Source: Mortierella alpina (taxonomy: Eukaryota; Mortierellomycota; Mortierellomycetes; Mortierellales; Mortierellaceae). From it: 64,000 nt of DNA. A program made the position numbers and the translations under genes. The stretch's first letter is position 1. Each line of letters starts with the position of its first letter. This document shows, piece after piece, positions 47,277-58,818 of the stretch. The stretch spans positions 2,542,001 through 2,606,000 of the forward strand of contig JANATF010000005.1 of the NCBI GenBank assembly GCA_029449245.1, written 5' to 3'. The notes under the pieces are model-generated. The model saw nothing but the letters and a program-made list of their open reading frames with translations. It made no database searches and had not been told where the DNA came from.

Positions 47277-49168
47277 TTATGCCTCAAAGAACGACTTGAG
47301 CGATTGGCCGAACCTGACCATAGCTTCGTCCATCTGCTCAAAGGTCGCGTACGCAAAAGTCGCGCGCAAGTACGTCGCATGATCATCATACCAAACGTTC
47401 TCCAAGTCCGAGATGTCCACATCCGTCGGCTTGGGCTTGCAACTGAATTGCCAACCTGGCACAAACAACACATTGTTGGCCACACACTTGTTGAACAACT
47501 CCAACATCAACGTCGCATCCGACACGGTGCCATAACGCGGGTGAGCCTCTACGTGGATCTTGATCCACAGGAACATCCCTGCCGAGGGCTCGATATAAGA
47601 AGCCAACGCCGGGTTGGCATTCCTCTTAAAGCACGACTGGAGGTGCTGCGATCGGAGAAGGTACTCCTTGCGGACATTCTCGGTCAAGTAACGGGCATAC
47701 CCCTCCTGCCCCCAATGCGAGACCAACATCTCGGCCAGGATCGCCTGCGAGAAGCCAGAGGGCTGTTGGATCGTCACCTCGTTGTGGTACTGCACGATCG
47801 TGCAGAAATGGGCGTTCATGGTCATGTAACCCACTCTGCATCCAGGCGCCAACGTCTTGGAGAACGTGTCCAATCGAATGACACGGCCATCTGTGTCCAT
47901 CGAGAGCAACGTTGGCATCCAACTCTGCTCTTCACCAACAAAGAACTGGAGGTAGTAGTAAGGGTCATCCTCAATGATGATCAGGTCGTGCTCTTGTGCG
48001 ACCTGCATAATGTCCCGGCGACGTTGAATAGACATGGTCGAACCAGTGGGGTTCTGACCCGTGGGGATCAAGTAGACCACGCGGGGCTTGGCCTCATTAG
48101 CTTGCTCAGGAGTGGAGCCCCAGCTGTCGAGGACGTTCTTGAGCGCGACTGCAGACATGCCCTCACCGTCCATCGAGACGGGGCAGTGACCAATGCCGAA
48201 GGGTTCCAACAACTCGAGTGCGGTAGGATAGGTCCATTCCTCCACCAGAATCGTGTCACCTCGGTTACAGACCATGGCCACAGCCTTGGCAAAGGCGTCG
48301 GTGTTGCCGGCGGAAAGGATCACGTCCCAGTCCTGGTACTGAGGGCGGTGCATCCGGTTGACGTGCTCTTTACAGAACTCGCGGAGGGACTTGATGCCGG
48401 TACCTAGTCCATACTAAAAATCATAAAAAAACACGATGTACGATAAGCACACAAAATCAGATAAGAAATAAGGATGGTAGCCAGGTGGGGGGGGGGGGGT
48501 AAGGAAACACGATGCGCCCTAGGCGTGATCCGAAATATGAAAGGGAGCGATCGAGTCCAAAAAGAGGTTCGGCGTGATTCTCGCCGCGTGGCAAAATTAA
48601 CCGGGTACTTGGGACCAGTCAAAATAAGGGTCAAGGTGATACAATGCTGGGCGGGTACACAGGTGTACAGCGGGACACGAAAAAACATGCTTGGCTAGAT
48701 TGTCTTACCTGCAGCGAAACGGTCAAACTCTCGGTCTTGTCGGGCTGAGGAGCATGAGGCACAGTCACCAACTCTGCCGACGACTGATGACCCTTGACAG
48801 GCACAGCAGGTCCCATGGACTTGACCTCAGATGCGAGAGAGTAGAAGGGGAAGGTCGATGGATGAGGCAGACCTAAAAATCATCAATCAAGGTACGCATC
48901 GCAGAGGGACTGAGGGGTGTCAAATCGAGATTGTCATGTAGATCTGGTTTCTTTGAAGAACATTGAAGAAGACAGGAGTCGCAAAACAAAGCCAACTCCT
49001 GTGTGCGCTGAGGTGTATCTACTAACCTCCACCAAGAGACAACATGTCGCCACCCATGAAGCGGAGAAGACCCTTGAGAGGGCTCTTCTTTCGGGCGGCT
49101 CCTTCGAGAGAGAGGAACGAGGAAAAGTCCTTGGCCATTGGCAGCTGCGATGCTTGAACAGTCGACAT
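47277..49168 (-). CDS. ARO8: Aromatic / 2-aminoadipate aminotransferase (Aro8 type)
   Basis: Three exons in transcript order are 49027..49168, 48709..48872 and 47277..48413. They join in phase to give 480 residues. The product is a fold-type I pyridoxal-phosphate aminotransferase: KKSPLKGLLRFMGGDMLSLG, YGLGTGIKSLREFCKEHV, LSAGNTDAFAKAVAMVCN, YLIPTGQNPTGSTMS, IIIEDDPYYYLQF and the catalytic lysine K288 in RLDTFSKTLAPGCRVGYM. The LPHPSTFPF segment after intron 1 is typical of the Aro8/KAT2 group. These enzymes move amino groups between aromatic amino acids or 2-aminoadipate and 2-oxoglutarate, serving aromatic amino acid and fungal lysine synthesis. No mitochondrial leader is obvious. Which substrate dominates cannot be read from the sequence. 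Confidence 0.95.
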
Positions 49169-51090
49169 TGCGTGAGGAGTAAGATTGGATTGATGGAGCT
49201 ACGGAAGAGATTAGTGGAGCGTGCTGCTGGTGATTCTTTTGATCAGATCTCGTGGACGAGTTGTGTCGAGTTGGTTATGAGAGTGAGTGTGAGTGAGAGA
49301 CAACAAAAAAAAAGAAGACGGCGGACAAAAGGAGGAAAAGAAGAGAAGAAAAGCGAAGGCGAGCGTGCTGCGTTTTATACTTTCACTTTTACCCGGGCGA
49401 ACGGACGAATGGCCATCGAGGCGGACAAAATACACACCCGCTAGAGGAAAGAACGTACCAGAGGGTGGGGAGCGCGCGGGTCAATTTCCCTGTTGGTGCC
49501 CTGTCGGCCTGCAGCCCGTCCACTCAGAGCGGACATTCCAATAGCCACCCTTTGTGCTCTGCGCCCAACAACTCGAGCCCCTCTGCGCTGTTCAGAGTCG
49601 CGAAAGCCGAACGTCACAATGAATGCTCTCCCCTATATGCCCTTCCGGGACTTTTGCCAGCGTGACAATCCGAGCGCAAAGTGAAAGGCTAACCTGCCAG
49701 CATGGCATTTTTTTCCTCCCGCCCCCCAAGGAGCATTATGACTAATGTAGTGTACAATTATACGTGTGAGAAAGGGTTTGTGCACCTCATGTTTGGGTTC
49801 AAAGAATTTTCTTTTTCTCTCTTTTGATTTCACGGCGTACTGTTGCTTTCCACTTGCATTTCGTGTGGACACTGTCCCATGCCCCCAGAGACAGTTTACT
49901 GCCAGTACGGGAGAGAGACTACCAAACGCTGACTCAATAGCCATTTCGCCTATTGCTCATCGCGCGATCCAAATACTAATGCTTCTTTGTTGTCTCTGCC
50001 ACATTTTTTTTTGTGTTTGCATGTTGACAAACCTCCCTTTTGTTGTTTTGTTGCTGTCCAATGAAGGAGTAGGACAAAACAGAACGGTGCTGTAGCAGTG
50101 TCTGGCCACTTTCCCACCCTTGTTTATGAAATGGAGGGTATAGGCACACAGAAAAAAAAATGGTACTTCATACCGTCCGTCGCTTTCACCCCCGCATTTG
50201 CCAAACGCTTGATCGGACACTCCGCAGTCGTAACTTTTTCTTGATCTGGTTTTTAAAAAAAAGTTGCATCTATTAGATTATCTGCTTGTAGGTGAGAGCC
50301 TGGTCGTCGTAGCTTGTGTTCATTCGACCGAACTTGACAGGGTTGCCGTAGCCTTGACTACTGTAGGAGACCCAATTGATCAAGCTCTTGACGGTACACA
50401 CACCCCCCTCACCGCTCTGCACGGATACACAGTTTCAGTATATCAACGTGTGTGTGTGTTCACTGATCTCATTGACCCATCAAATTCTCCCGAGCTGAAC
50501 CTTCCCAACAGCTCCTGTTACTTCTCTCGCTCTCTCTTTTCTCTCTTTTTCAAATTTCAAACAACCCCAAAGATCTTTTTCTTCATCTAGCACTCAACAC
50601 AGCCTGCTCTATAACATGTACCATTATGAACAGAATGAACGGAAGTGACCGTGTGTTCAAACAGCACTAGTTGGACGTGGGAATGTGCGATTTCTAGAGC
50701 GCACAAACGCCCTGCCTCAAGTTTGCCGACCCTCTGATCGCGCCATTCCTTGCTTCACACTCCGAAAAACGCATTGCTGTACACCATGCAGGTCTCGAAA
50801 GACTTCCTTGTACAGCACTGAGCAGGGCATACTCGTGTCCTGCATGCATGGAGATAGGGAGGGAGGGATGACGCGGGCATCATTGTCGAAATATATTTTT
50901 CGACTGGTAATGTAGCGTCGTGAGAGAACTCAGCAAAGAGGCGGCGACGATAGTCAAAGATGGCAAAATTCATCCCCGAACGCGTTCGGAAGACTTTTTT
51001 TTTGTATTTTTTTTTGTACAGTGGAGAAAAAGAGGGGCAAATGACATGATGACAAAAGGAAAGGTTGGGCAATCCTGCTCATTGGCGTTT
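49169..51090. other. Gene-free spacer
   Basis: Upstream of the aminotransferase there is purine-rich leader sequence and a TATA box at 49372. The rest, to 51090, has only short unsupported frames, T-runs (50007, 50998-51015) and a GT run near 50449. I see no RNA gene or repeat family. Confidence 0.5.
49372..49379 (-). promoter_or_regulatory. TATA box of aminotransferase gene
   Basis: On the minus strand this reads TATAAAAC, about 205 bases upstream of the start codon at 49168, followed downstream by C/T-rich leader sequence. Confidence 0.5.
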
Positions 51091-54000
51091 TTACTTGGGG
51101 GCAGGATGCTGCAAGATTCTGGGGCAATCCTGGCTTAGATGCCCTGGTCGATCACAGTATCGGCATCCTGCTTGACACTCTGTGCTCGCATGTCCCAATT
51201 GAGCGCAATTGCCACATCGGACTTCACCTCGCTGACGCCAGTGGGTCTTCTTGGGTCCGGATTCGTATCCTGGTGGGGGTCCTGCGGAGGATGGTGCCGA
51301 GGACAAAAGCGAGGCGCCGGCAGATCCACTAAGAGGCGACATCAATGATTCCATAGATCCATTGGCCGACGACAACACATTTGCGAACGCCATGGTTGAA
51401 GAACTGATCGACAAGGACGAAGAAGAAGGCGAGTCGGCGCCATTGAGACTACGATGGCCCAGAGATGGCGAAGACGGAGCAGATGGCTGACGACCAAGGC
51501 CAAGCAGGTTGCTGAAGCCTGGCGGAGGCATGGCAATGCCTGGTGGTGCTGATGTGAGAGACTGCTGCTGGTGGAACTGCTGCTGCTGTTGTTGCTGCTG
51601 CTGCTGTTGCATCTGCTGCATCTGCTGCATCTGCATACGATGCTGGTGCGACGCCAAGACATGCTTCTCAAGCTGACGACACCTGTCCTCAACCTTCCAC
51701 ACATATCTCTGAACCTCCTCCATCTCCCGCTGCTTCTGTGTCTCCATCGCCTGAATCGCCTGTTGCTCGTGCTCTCGAGCCAGCGTAGCCAATGTCGAAT
51801 AGCGCTCAGTCAAAGACGAGACCTGCTGCTGCATCGATACCAACGTCGTAAGAAGCGACTTGTTCTCAACCTGCAAGGTATGCACGAGCGAAACTAGTGT
51901 TTGAGCGGGCAATCTGGCGAGATCTTCCAAACTGTCGGTTCCATTGTCTTCGTTATCGACTTCTGACATGGACGAGGGAATACGTGTAGTCGGCAGATGG
52001 TTAGGGTTGCGATCGGTGAGCGTGACGCCCAGGTTGTCCTGCTGGATGTCTGCATGATCCGTGTTTGCGCGCTCCTTGTGCGATGCAGACTGCTGGCCAT
52101 TGCTGTGTCGAGTTTCATCCCGCTCTTCAGACAAGCGTTTCTTAGACTGCTGACGCTCAGCTCCACGGGCTGCTTGCGCAGCGCGATTTGCAAGCGTTTG
52201 AGCTGAAGGACCCCATGTCGGCACCTTGCTCTCCACTGGTGCAACTGCAGGCAATGACGCAGAAGCAGCAAGTTCGGACGCCGGTTGGGTTTCAACGATG
52301 GTGGCAGGGGCGCTAGGAGCAGCGGGGGCGGTAGGAGCAGGGCTGGAAACGGCATCCGTGGTGGGGAGAGCGGGCATCGGCTCGGTGGGTGGTGGAACGG
52401 CCATCCTGGCAAGATGGGTCGCTTTCTGTTCCCGAAGCCTTTCCCTCTCCAGCGCCTCCCTGACTTCCCGGGCTTCCTGTGCCTTACGACGCACCTCTGC
52501 GTCCTCGGCAGCCTTCTTCGCTCGTGATTTCTCTGCCTCGCGGGCTTCTTCAGCAGCCCTCCTCTCTTGGGCGAGTTGGGCCTCGTTTTTGTCCCTTAAC
52601 TCCTTGGCTTCCTGTCGCTCGAGGGCTTCCTGTGCTTCCCTCATCTCTCTAACGCGTCTCGCTTCCTCCGCCTTCTTGGCAGCCGCTTGTGACGCAATCG
52701 CCTCCTCCGCTTCTGCAGCCTCCTTGGCCTGACGCTTTGCCTCCTTCTTGGCTTGCTTTTTCAAGTCTCGCGCCTCCTTTGAAGAAACGGCTGTAAGAGG
52801 CTCATGGGTATCGTTCCTGATGGGTGATGGAATGATCGGCTCGACGCTTTCATCCGGTTGTGCCTCTGCCGCCGCTGCTGCCGCTGCCTCTGCCGCTTTC
52901 TTCTTTTTCTTGTCCTTCTTCTTCTTGTTCTTGCTCACAGTCGTTCCAGACGTACCATCCGCATCCTCATCATCCGAGACATGGGCGCTGGCGGTGGGTG
53001 TAACATCCTGGCTTGGAACCAAGTAACCCTTGGTGCTGAACTTTGTATCGCTGGTGTCCTGTCCAATCGACTTTAGGAACTTTTTCTCCTTTTGAATCGC
53101 CGCCATTTCACCCATGGCACGGGCGCCCTCCCTCATCATTAAACGCGAAACCATGACAGCTAGGACGCGGCGACCTGTCTTCACACCTTCTCGGAACTGC
53201 TGCGCGAGTTTCATCCTTCCCTCTTGCGACTTTAGCACGCGAGAGCGGAAATGATCGTCATGAAGTCCAAGTTGCACTGCTTCCAAGACTTCTGCTTCCT
53301 CCATGAGAATTCCAAGAGTGTTCAGACAGACGGTGGCGAAATCGAGACTTGAGAACAAGGTCAACCGAGACTGGAAGAACCACTTGCGCGTCTCTACCGA
53401 GAGGAATTCGAGCTTTTTGATCCTCCTGCGAAAGTCCTTGTTGGCGGCCTTCTCGAGCCTTCCTTGGACGGTCCGGTGTGAGTCCTGAAAGAATGCCGCT
53501 GCCAGTGACTCGACATCCTCATCGACTTCCTTGAGCTTGTTCAAGACCAAGACGCGGAACTGGCCCATCTTGGTGTCAAAGATCGGAATTAATTGCTCCA
53601 CCATTTTGAGAGCATTTCGACACTTCTCGGGACTCTCCTCCAGGATCTTGTCAATCCTAGCCGTGCCCACCTTGCCCTCCTGAATACGTGTTAGCGCCAG
53701 CTTGAGGATTTTGGTCTGTGCTGCCGCCAGTTCCTTGATAAACTCTCGCAGTGACCTTTCTGAAGACTCCAAAACATCAGCGGTCAACTGTTTGTGAATG
53801 AACTGCATGTTGTCGATGAACAATTTGAAGCCTTGGTCCACTTCCTCGACAGGATCTACTGCGGTCGTGTCGGGTATGACAGTCTTTTTCTTTGAAGCCG
53901 TCTTCTTTGCTTTTGCCTCGACATTGGTCCAGATCTATCGTTTGCAACGGACATGGATTATGCATTGCGTTAGTAAATCAAACAACATCAGTCGATATCA

Positions 54001-55144
54001 AATGGCAGACCTGCATAACTTGCATAGAGTCCTTTGTTTGATGTACCTCCTGGAATGACACCAACTGATCCTTGTATGTCTGTGCAAACTCCTTCGAGCG
54101 AGAGGGTCCCAGGATCCCCGCCCGAACGTTTTCAGCGCCATCCATTCGTTCCAGGGCCTCCTCGACATGCCTCCAGACAGGACCGATCTGTTTTCGTAAT
54201 CCTTCCTGGTCCCTCATCCTCATCCTCTGCAGCTCCTCATTGAAAAGCTCCTTGTCGAGCTCGAGATCTGCAGGTGTCTTGGAGTGTCCCTTGGTGTGCT
54301 GGCAGGTCGGATTCATGATCTGGTTCTGAAGCTGCGCTTTGGTGACCCTCTTCAGTAGTGGGTAGCCCTGGTGGCTCAAAATCATATGTGCCTTCTCGAT
54401 CGAGATTGTGGAGAGGATCGGCGTCACATCATCCTGCTGCTGGTTCTGTTCCTGAGTCTGAAGAGGGTATGCTGCATAAAGCGCCTCAAAGTCGACGAGT
54501 GAAAAGACCTCAGGAGACGTGTAGAGCGCGCTTGGCTGTTGGATCCAGTCACGGACAGTGTCGACAATCTCTGCCACAAAGCCCTCCTGACCAGATCCTG
54601 TGGATGCGGCAGCGGCAGGGCCTGTGCCTGTGCCAGCTTTACTGGCCGCAATGGCTGCTGCGGCCACTGATCCTGCTCCAGTAACTCCAGTGGATCGCCC
54701 GTGCCCATGTCCGCCGCTTGAGGTGCTGTCTGCTGTGGATCGCTGATAGAAACGCTCGCAGACGACCATGGCGTACTCCTTGTGCTGCTGCTTCTTGGAC
54801 TCGGACCCATTCGGGCCGCCTGATACGCCTGCACGAACTCCTCTCTTGTCGGCTCCTCCAGAGTTGCCTTTGTCCTTGCCAAACGTCTTCTTGAAGACCC
54901 ACTGGGCCCACTCTCGGCAATAGAAGCACGTATTTTGATCACACGCCCGGAACTTTGACAGCTCTTTGGTCAACAGGGCCATTTCGACCTTGAGAGACGA
55001 GGGAACGAGGTGGGGATGCTGCATCAGCGAGGCGTCGCCTGAGGACGACTGCTGACGTGGGTCGGTGTCGGCTCTGGAAGCAGCATTGGTCTTTGGCTGG
55101 AGCAATGGGACGATTGTTGGGAGGTTGAGATCAGCTTCAGACAT
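51091..55144 (-). CDS. Large coiled-coil protein with two CCHC zinc knuckles
   Basis: Two exons in transcript order, 54047..55144 and 51091..53934, join in phase to give 1313 residues. The N-terminal third has ordered blocks, including a Cys-containing segment (FRACDQNTCFYCREWAQWVF) and PVWRHVEEALERMDG. Residues 370-650 are helical. An Ala/Glu/Lys/Arg-rich coiled coil spans roughly 700-850 (repeats of EAKRQAKEAAEAEEA type). Gln- and Ser-rich disordered stretches follow, with a second coiled coil near 1040-1130. Two CCHC knuckles end the protein at about 1273-1303: CGNCAQLGHASTEC and CRYCDRPGHLSQDC. CCHC knuckles usually bind single-stranded RNA, so an RNA-linked scaffold role is possible. I do not recognise the family. 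There are no retrotransposon Gag or Pol features, so I treat it as a host gene. Confidence 0.82.
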
Positions 55145-55730
55145 GGTGGTGTCGATACGGGAAAAAGAGAGAAAGAGAGAGAGAGAGAGAGAAAGAGAGA
55201 GAAAGGAGCACAGAGAGAGAACAAGGACTACAGAATGCCAGGCGAGCAAACAGACTTTTGACAATGCTGAAAGGAGCAGAGAGCAGCAAGCGGTGCTGAG
55301 AAAGGTACAAAGCTGGCAATGAGGAATGGGAATGGACAGAGGACGACGGACGAGGAGACAGACAGCAATAACAAAAGAACACAGCACGGCCGACGAGCAG
55401 GTGGGAAACAAACGAGAAGCAAAACAGAGCGGTGAGAAGCAAACGAGGCGAATGAAGAAAACAAGAGGGGAACAGGGGGACAGTCGCGGTTGTTTACCAA
55501 AGGGCGAGGCATCACGTGCAGCACAGCGACACTGCTGCACACGACTGCACACTACTGCACACTACTGCACACTACTACTGCACACAGGCTGTGTCAAGGG
55601 TCCAGCTTGGGACACCATTATTAGGCTGGTTATTCGTATACAAATAGCACTCTACGCTAGCTTTCGTTGTCGTGGCACTTCCCCCACCTCCTGGGCGCCG
55701 CTCACGCAAGTGGACAGGGGCTTCTCCTTC
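55145..55730. other. Spacer with GA-run and ACTACTGCAC repeat
   Basis: A GA-rich run (55165-55205) lies in the 5' leader of the CCHC gene. A tandem repeat of actactgcac units lies at 55530-55583. I see no gene. Confidence 0.6.
55530..55583. repeat. ACTACTGCAC tandem repeat
   Basis: About five copies of a 10-base unit (cactactgca, with one act insertion) sit in the spacer between the CCHC gene and the WW gene. Confidence 0.85.
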
Positions 55731-56551
55731 CTAGAACCCGCCTCCAAAGTCTCCTCCGCCTCCAAAGTCTCCACCTCCGAAATCTCCTCCGCCGCCGATA
55801 TAGTCGGCCTGAGCGGGCATTACATCACCTCCGTAGCCGTAGCCACCGTGCATGCCTCCAGCCAGCATGCTTCCAGCCATCAAACCCATGGCACCTCCTA
55901 AAAGAAAAGTACGCAATACCAAATCATCATGTTAGAAATAAAAAAACCCCCGCATACAATTGTCATCCTACATACGTGGTGCATAGCGCGAGGATAACTT
56001 CAATAGACGCAGTTGGCGTGAACACTGCTACTTGCCTGCCATCATTCCCATGGCCAAGCCCGCGCCAGATCCCATGCCTCCGCCTCGGTTGTACGAGTCT
56101 GCAAACGAAGCGCGGTTGTTGTTTCCGTGGCTTTGTTGCTGGTGCAGCTGCTGGATCTGGTAGAACCGTGCCATCTCCTGTGCATCGGCAGCCTGTCCTA
56201 GAGGATGCGCCCAAGTAACTTGATTGGTTTGGGGATAGACGTAGTAAAGTCGCTGCTTGCTTGGGTCGAACTGCGATATCCTGCGGTGCGGGGGGGGGGG
56301 GATAGTCAAAGCCGACGTCGAATATTGATTTAGAACAAAAAGTTAGAAAGAGAAACGCCAAGTTCATGAGGTATGTATCCTTCAAAGAAAAGAAACAGCA
56401 CAGCATCCTACCATCCTTGGGGCAGGGTCGATGGAGGTATCATCTGTTGAGGGATACCGCCATACATAGCCTGCTGTTGCTGTTGCTGCTGCTGTTGCGT
56501 AAGGCGAGCGTTGGAGCCGTTCTCGACACCTTTGGAGTTGGAGCAACCCAT
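55731..56551 (-). CDS. WW-domain protein with N-myristoylation signal
   Basis: Three exons in transcript order are 56412..56551, 56036..56280 and 55731..55897. They give 183 residues. The start MGCSNSKGVE fits an N-myristoylation site with an adjacent cysteine for palmitoylation, as in membrane-anchored signalling proteins. A poly-Gln run follows. A WW-like domain spans about residues 44-76: LPQGW (first Trp split across intron 1), FDPSKQRLYYVYPQTNQVTW and AHPLG. A Gly/Met-rich hydrophobic stretch (GLAMGMMAGGAMGLMAGSML) precedes a tail of GGGDF repeats. WW domains bind proline-rich peptides. Intron 2 uses a GC donor (AG|GCAAGT), required by frame. No known family member with this full layout comes to mind. 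A role as a membrane-bound adaptor is inferred. Confidence 0.85.
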
Positions 56552-57270
56552 TCTTTTTGGTGGTGGTGTTTTCTGCCGCTATGAGCTGCTTGTTTGAGAA
56601 GAGTGCTGACAGTCAGGTAGGGTAAAGTAGAAGAAGCTGCGAGGTAGATGGACGGGTTGAGCGAGAAGAGGGATTCGGGTGGAGGAATGTTGATGTGGGA
56701 GAGAGGGCGAGGGAGAGAGGGATGAAGATGGATGAAGGGTTCACTGCAAAGAGAAAAGAGCAAATGGAGAAATGGAGTACTGTGGTACTGTAGTAGGATT
56801 CTGGGTAAGTTGAGCTCATATCGCTCTCGCGTTCGCTCCAAAAGTATTTCCGTTTCTTTGTTTCTTTGGAAGTGAGAGAGCAAGCGCTGCCCACCTGTGT
56901 CGACTTTAAGCAGCCAAACGATAAACGATAAACTATGAGAACAGCAAACGAACGGCCATCCCGTCACACAAACAGTCGACGGAGCCTGGGTCATTTGGCC
57001 GCTTCTTGGTCGACTGCAGCCATTACGCGGGTCATCGACAGTAATGAATGCGCACGGACAGCTCGGGATCGCGCCCATTTTGAAATCGAACTTGATCTTC
57101 AGGGGCTGTCGGGCTGACCGACTCATCAGCCCACACCTGCTCCTCATCCCCTCTTGAGAGCAGAGAAAAATGGCCACCGAAACACAGCTTCTTTATTCTC
57201 GCTCGCTCAGAGCAAACACGTAAGGCCCCTATGGCAAAAAGATATTAGGGTAGTTGAGATCAAACGCTCA
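56552..57270. other. Intergenic spacer
   Basis: This is the upstream flank of the WW gene and the 3' flank of the UNC93-like gene. It contains GA-rich sequence at 56695-56740 and no supported frame. Nothing else is seen. Confidence 0.5.
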
Positions 57271-58818
57271 TTAATAAGCATTGACCTCGAAGGAAGCGGC
57301 CTTCTTCTCATCGACAACAGCATCCTGCTTCTCCTCTGCAACATCGCCCTCCTCAACCGTGTGGTTCTTGACAGCCTTGAGGGCAACAGGAATGGCACCA
57401 ACGACTCCGACAAACACGAGGACAACAGAAATGATAAACTCGCCCATGCCTGCACCGACAGCGTTCAGTGCGGTGTCTCCGTTCTTGGGACCATTGCCGA
57501 TCCTGGAGGTCTGGACAACAGGGGCCAAGATACCTCCCAAGTTCTGCATGAACTTGTAAAAACCAGCAAAGCGTGCAGCTTGGTTCGTGTCGTTGGTGAG
57601 AGCACCCATTAGCCAGTAGGAGTAACCCTGGTACATGGAATCGGCTACTCCGTAGCAAAAGTATAGGAAGAAGGGTCCAATGTATTCGCTGGTGTTGTGG
57701 ACAAGGTCGATCTTGTGGAAGTCATCGAGATTCTTGACATACAAGCCCAAGTCCTTGTCAAAGACTGCATTCTTGGGGCCAAAGGTGGTCTGGAAGATGG
57801 CGCCTCCGACCCAAGTACCGATCAAAACAACCGTCAACAAGATGAGACCATAGCGAGCACGAGTCTGGCGGGTCCACTTGGCATGGTCTAAGAAGGCACC
57901 ATAGGCGATGGAGGCGAAAATCTGAGCGAGCCAGTAGAGCATCGAGTTCATGAGACGAGTGCGGGTCGAGAAGTTGAAGGCGTTGACAGCGGTGAACTGG
58001 TAGGTGTAAAACCAGTTCGATGCGAAGAACAAGGGTGTAAGGGAGAGCATGCGCCAGTCCTTGAAGAGTGCAAAGACTGACTTAAGCTCAGAGAGGGGGC
58101 TCGAGTACTTGATTTTGACGACAGGGCTGCCATCCTTGCGGACAACCTTGGAAGCGGGCAGCAACAAGACAGTCATCAGGGCACCAACAGTCATGACAAC
58201 CATGTAACCAATGTATGAAGCATCAGTGGCACCTCCGGCTTTCTCGTCATTCCACTGAATGCCGAGGGGAATAACGTTACCGAGGACACCTCCGAGATTG
58301 AAGATAGCCCAGAAGATTGAAAAGTACTTGCCCTTCTCGCTCTCCTCGGGATAGCCTATCATGACTGCACCTTGAGCACACCACAGCCAGCCGGCACCGA
58401 CACCAAGCAAGCATGAGGCCAGGACGACAAAGACTATGGAGTGGATGCTGTTGTATGCCAAGAAGGACCCGATGTAGAGGGCATAGCTGAGCCCTCCGAG
58501 AATCAGGAGGATACGATGGCCAAGGATATTGAAGAGCGCTCCAGCAAAGAGAGAGGAGAATGCAAATACGACCGACAGAGCGGTGTTGGCGCTATTTCCC
58601 ACATCACTGTCCTTGGCGCTCAGGCCATATGTGCCAGTGCCCTGTAAGGCATTGTACATGCCAGGGCAGCAGAAACAGATAAAGCCCTGCATCAAGCGTG
58701 AATATGCAAAGGCAACTGGTAAGATAGCATAACGGCAAAGAAGGGTTTCAGGGGAGCGTGAGGAGGGGACTCATACCAGGATGATGACCTGGGCCATGGG
58801 ATCCGAGAGTTTGATCAT
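57271..58818 (-). CDS. UNC93-like major facilitator transporter
   Basis: Two exons in transcript order, 58777..58818 and 57271..58686, join in phase to give 485 residues. The short first exon encodes MIKLSDPMAQVIIL and completes transmembrane helix 1. Motifs of the UNC-93 branch are visible: GFICFCCPGMYNALQGTGTY, ILGHRILLILGGLSYALYIG, GVGAGWLWCAQGAVMIGYP, YFSIFWAIFNLGGVLGN and MYQGYSYWLMGALTND. About eleven to twelve hydrophobic helices are present. The C-terminal tail is charged and cytosolic (EEGDVAEEKQDAVVDEKK). Fungal UNC93-like proteins are poorly characterised membrane transporters, often placed in vacuole or plasma membrane; substrate is unknown. A TATAAAT lies on the minus strand at 58956. 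Confidence 0.93.

Noticed and set aside
47250-48407. 385-residue plus-strand frame opposite the aminotransferase
   Set aside because: It mirrors the last aminotransferase exon. The minus-strand product has the full catalytic motif set, so the plus frame is a shadow.
51091-55144. Possible retrotransposon Gag because of CCHC knuckles
   Set aside because: No protease, reverse transcriptase, integrase or long terminal repeats are found nearby, and the gene has a normal spliced intron.
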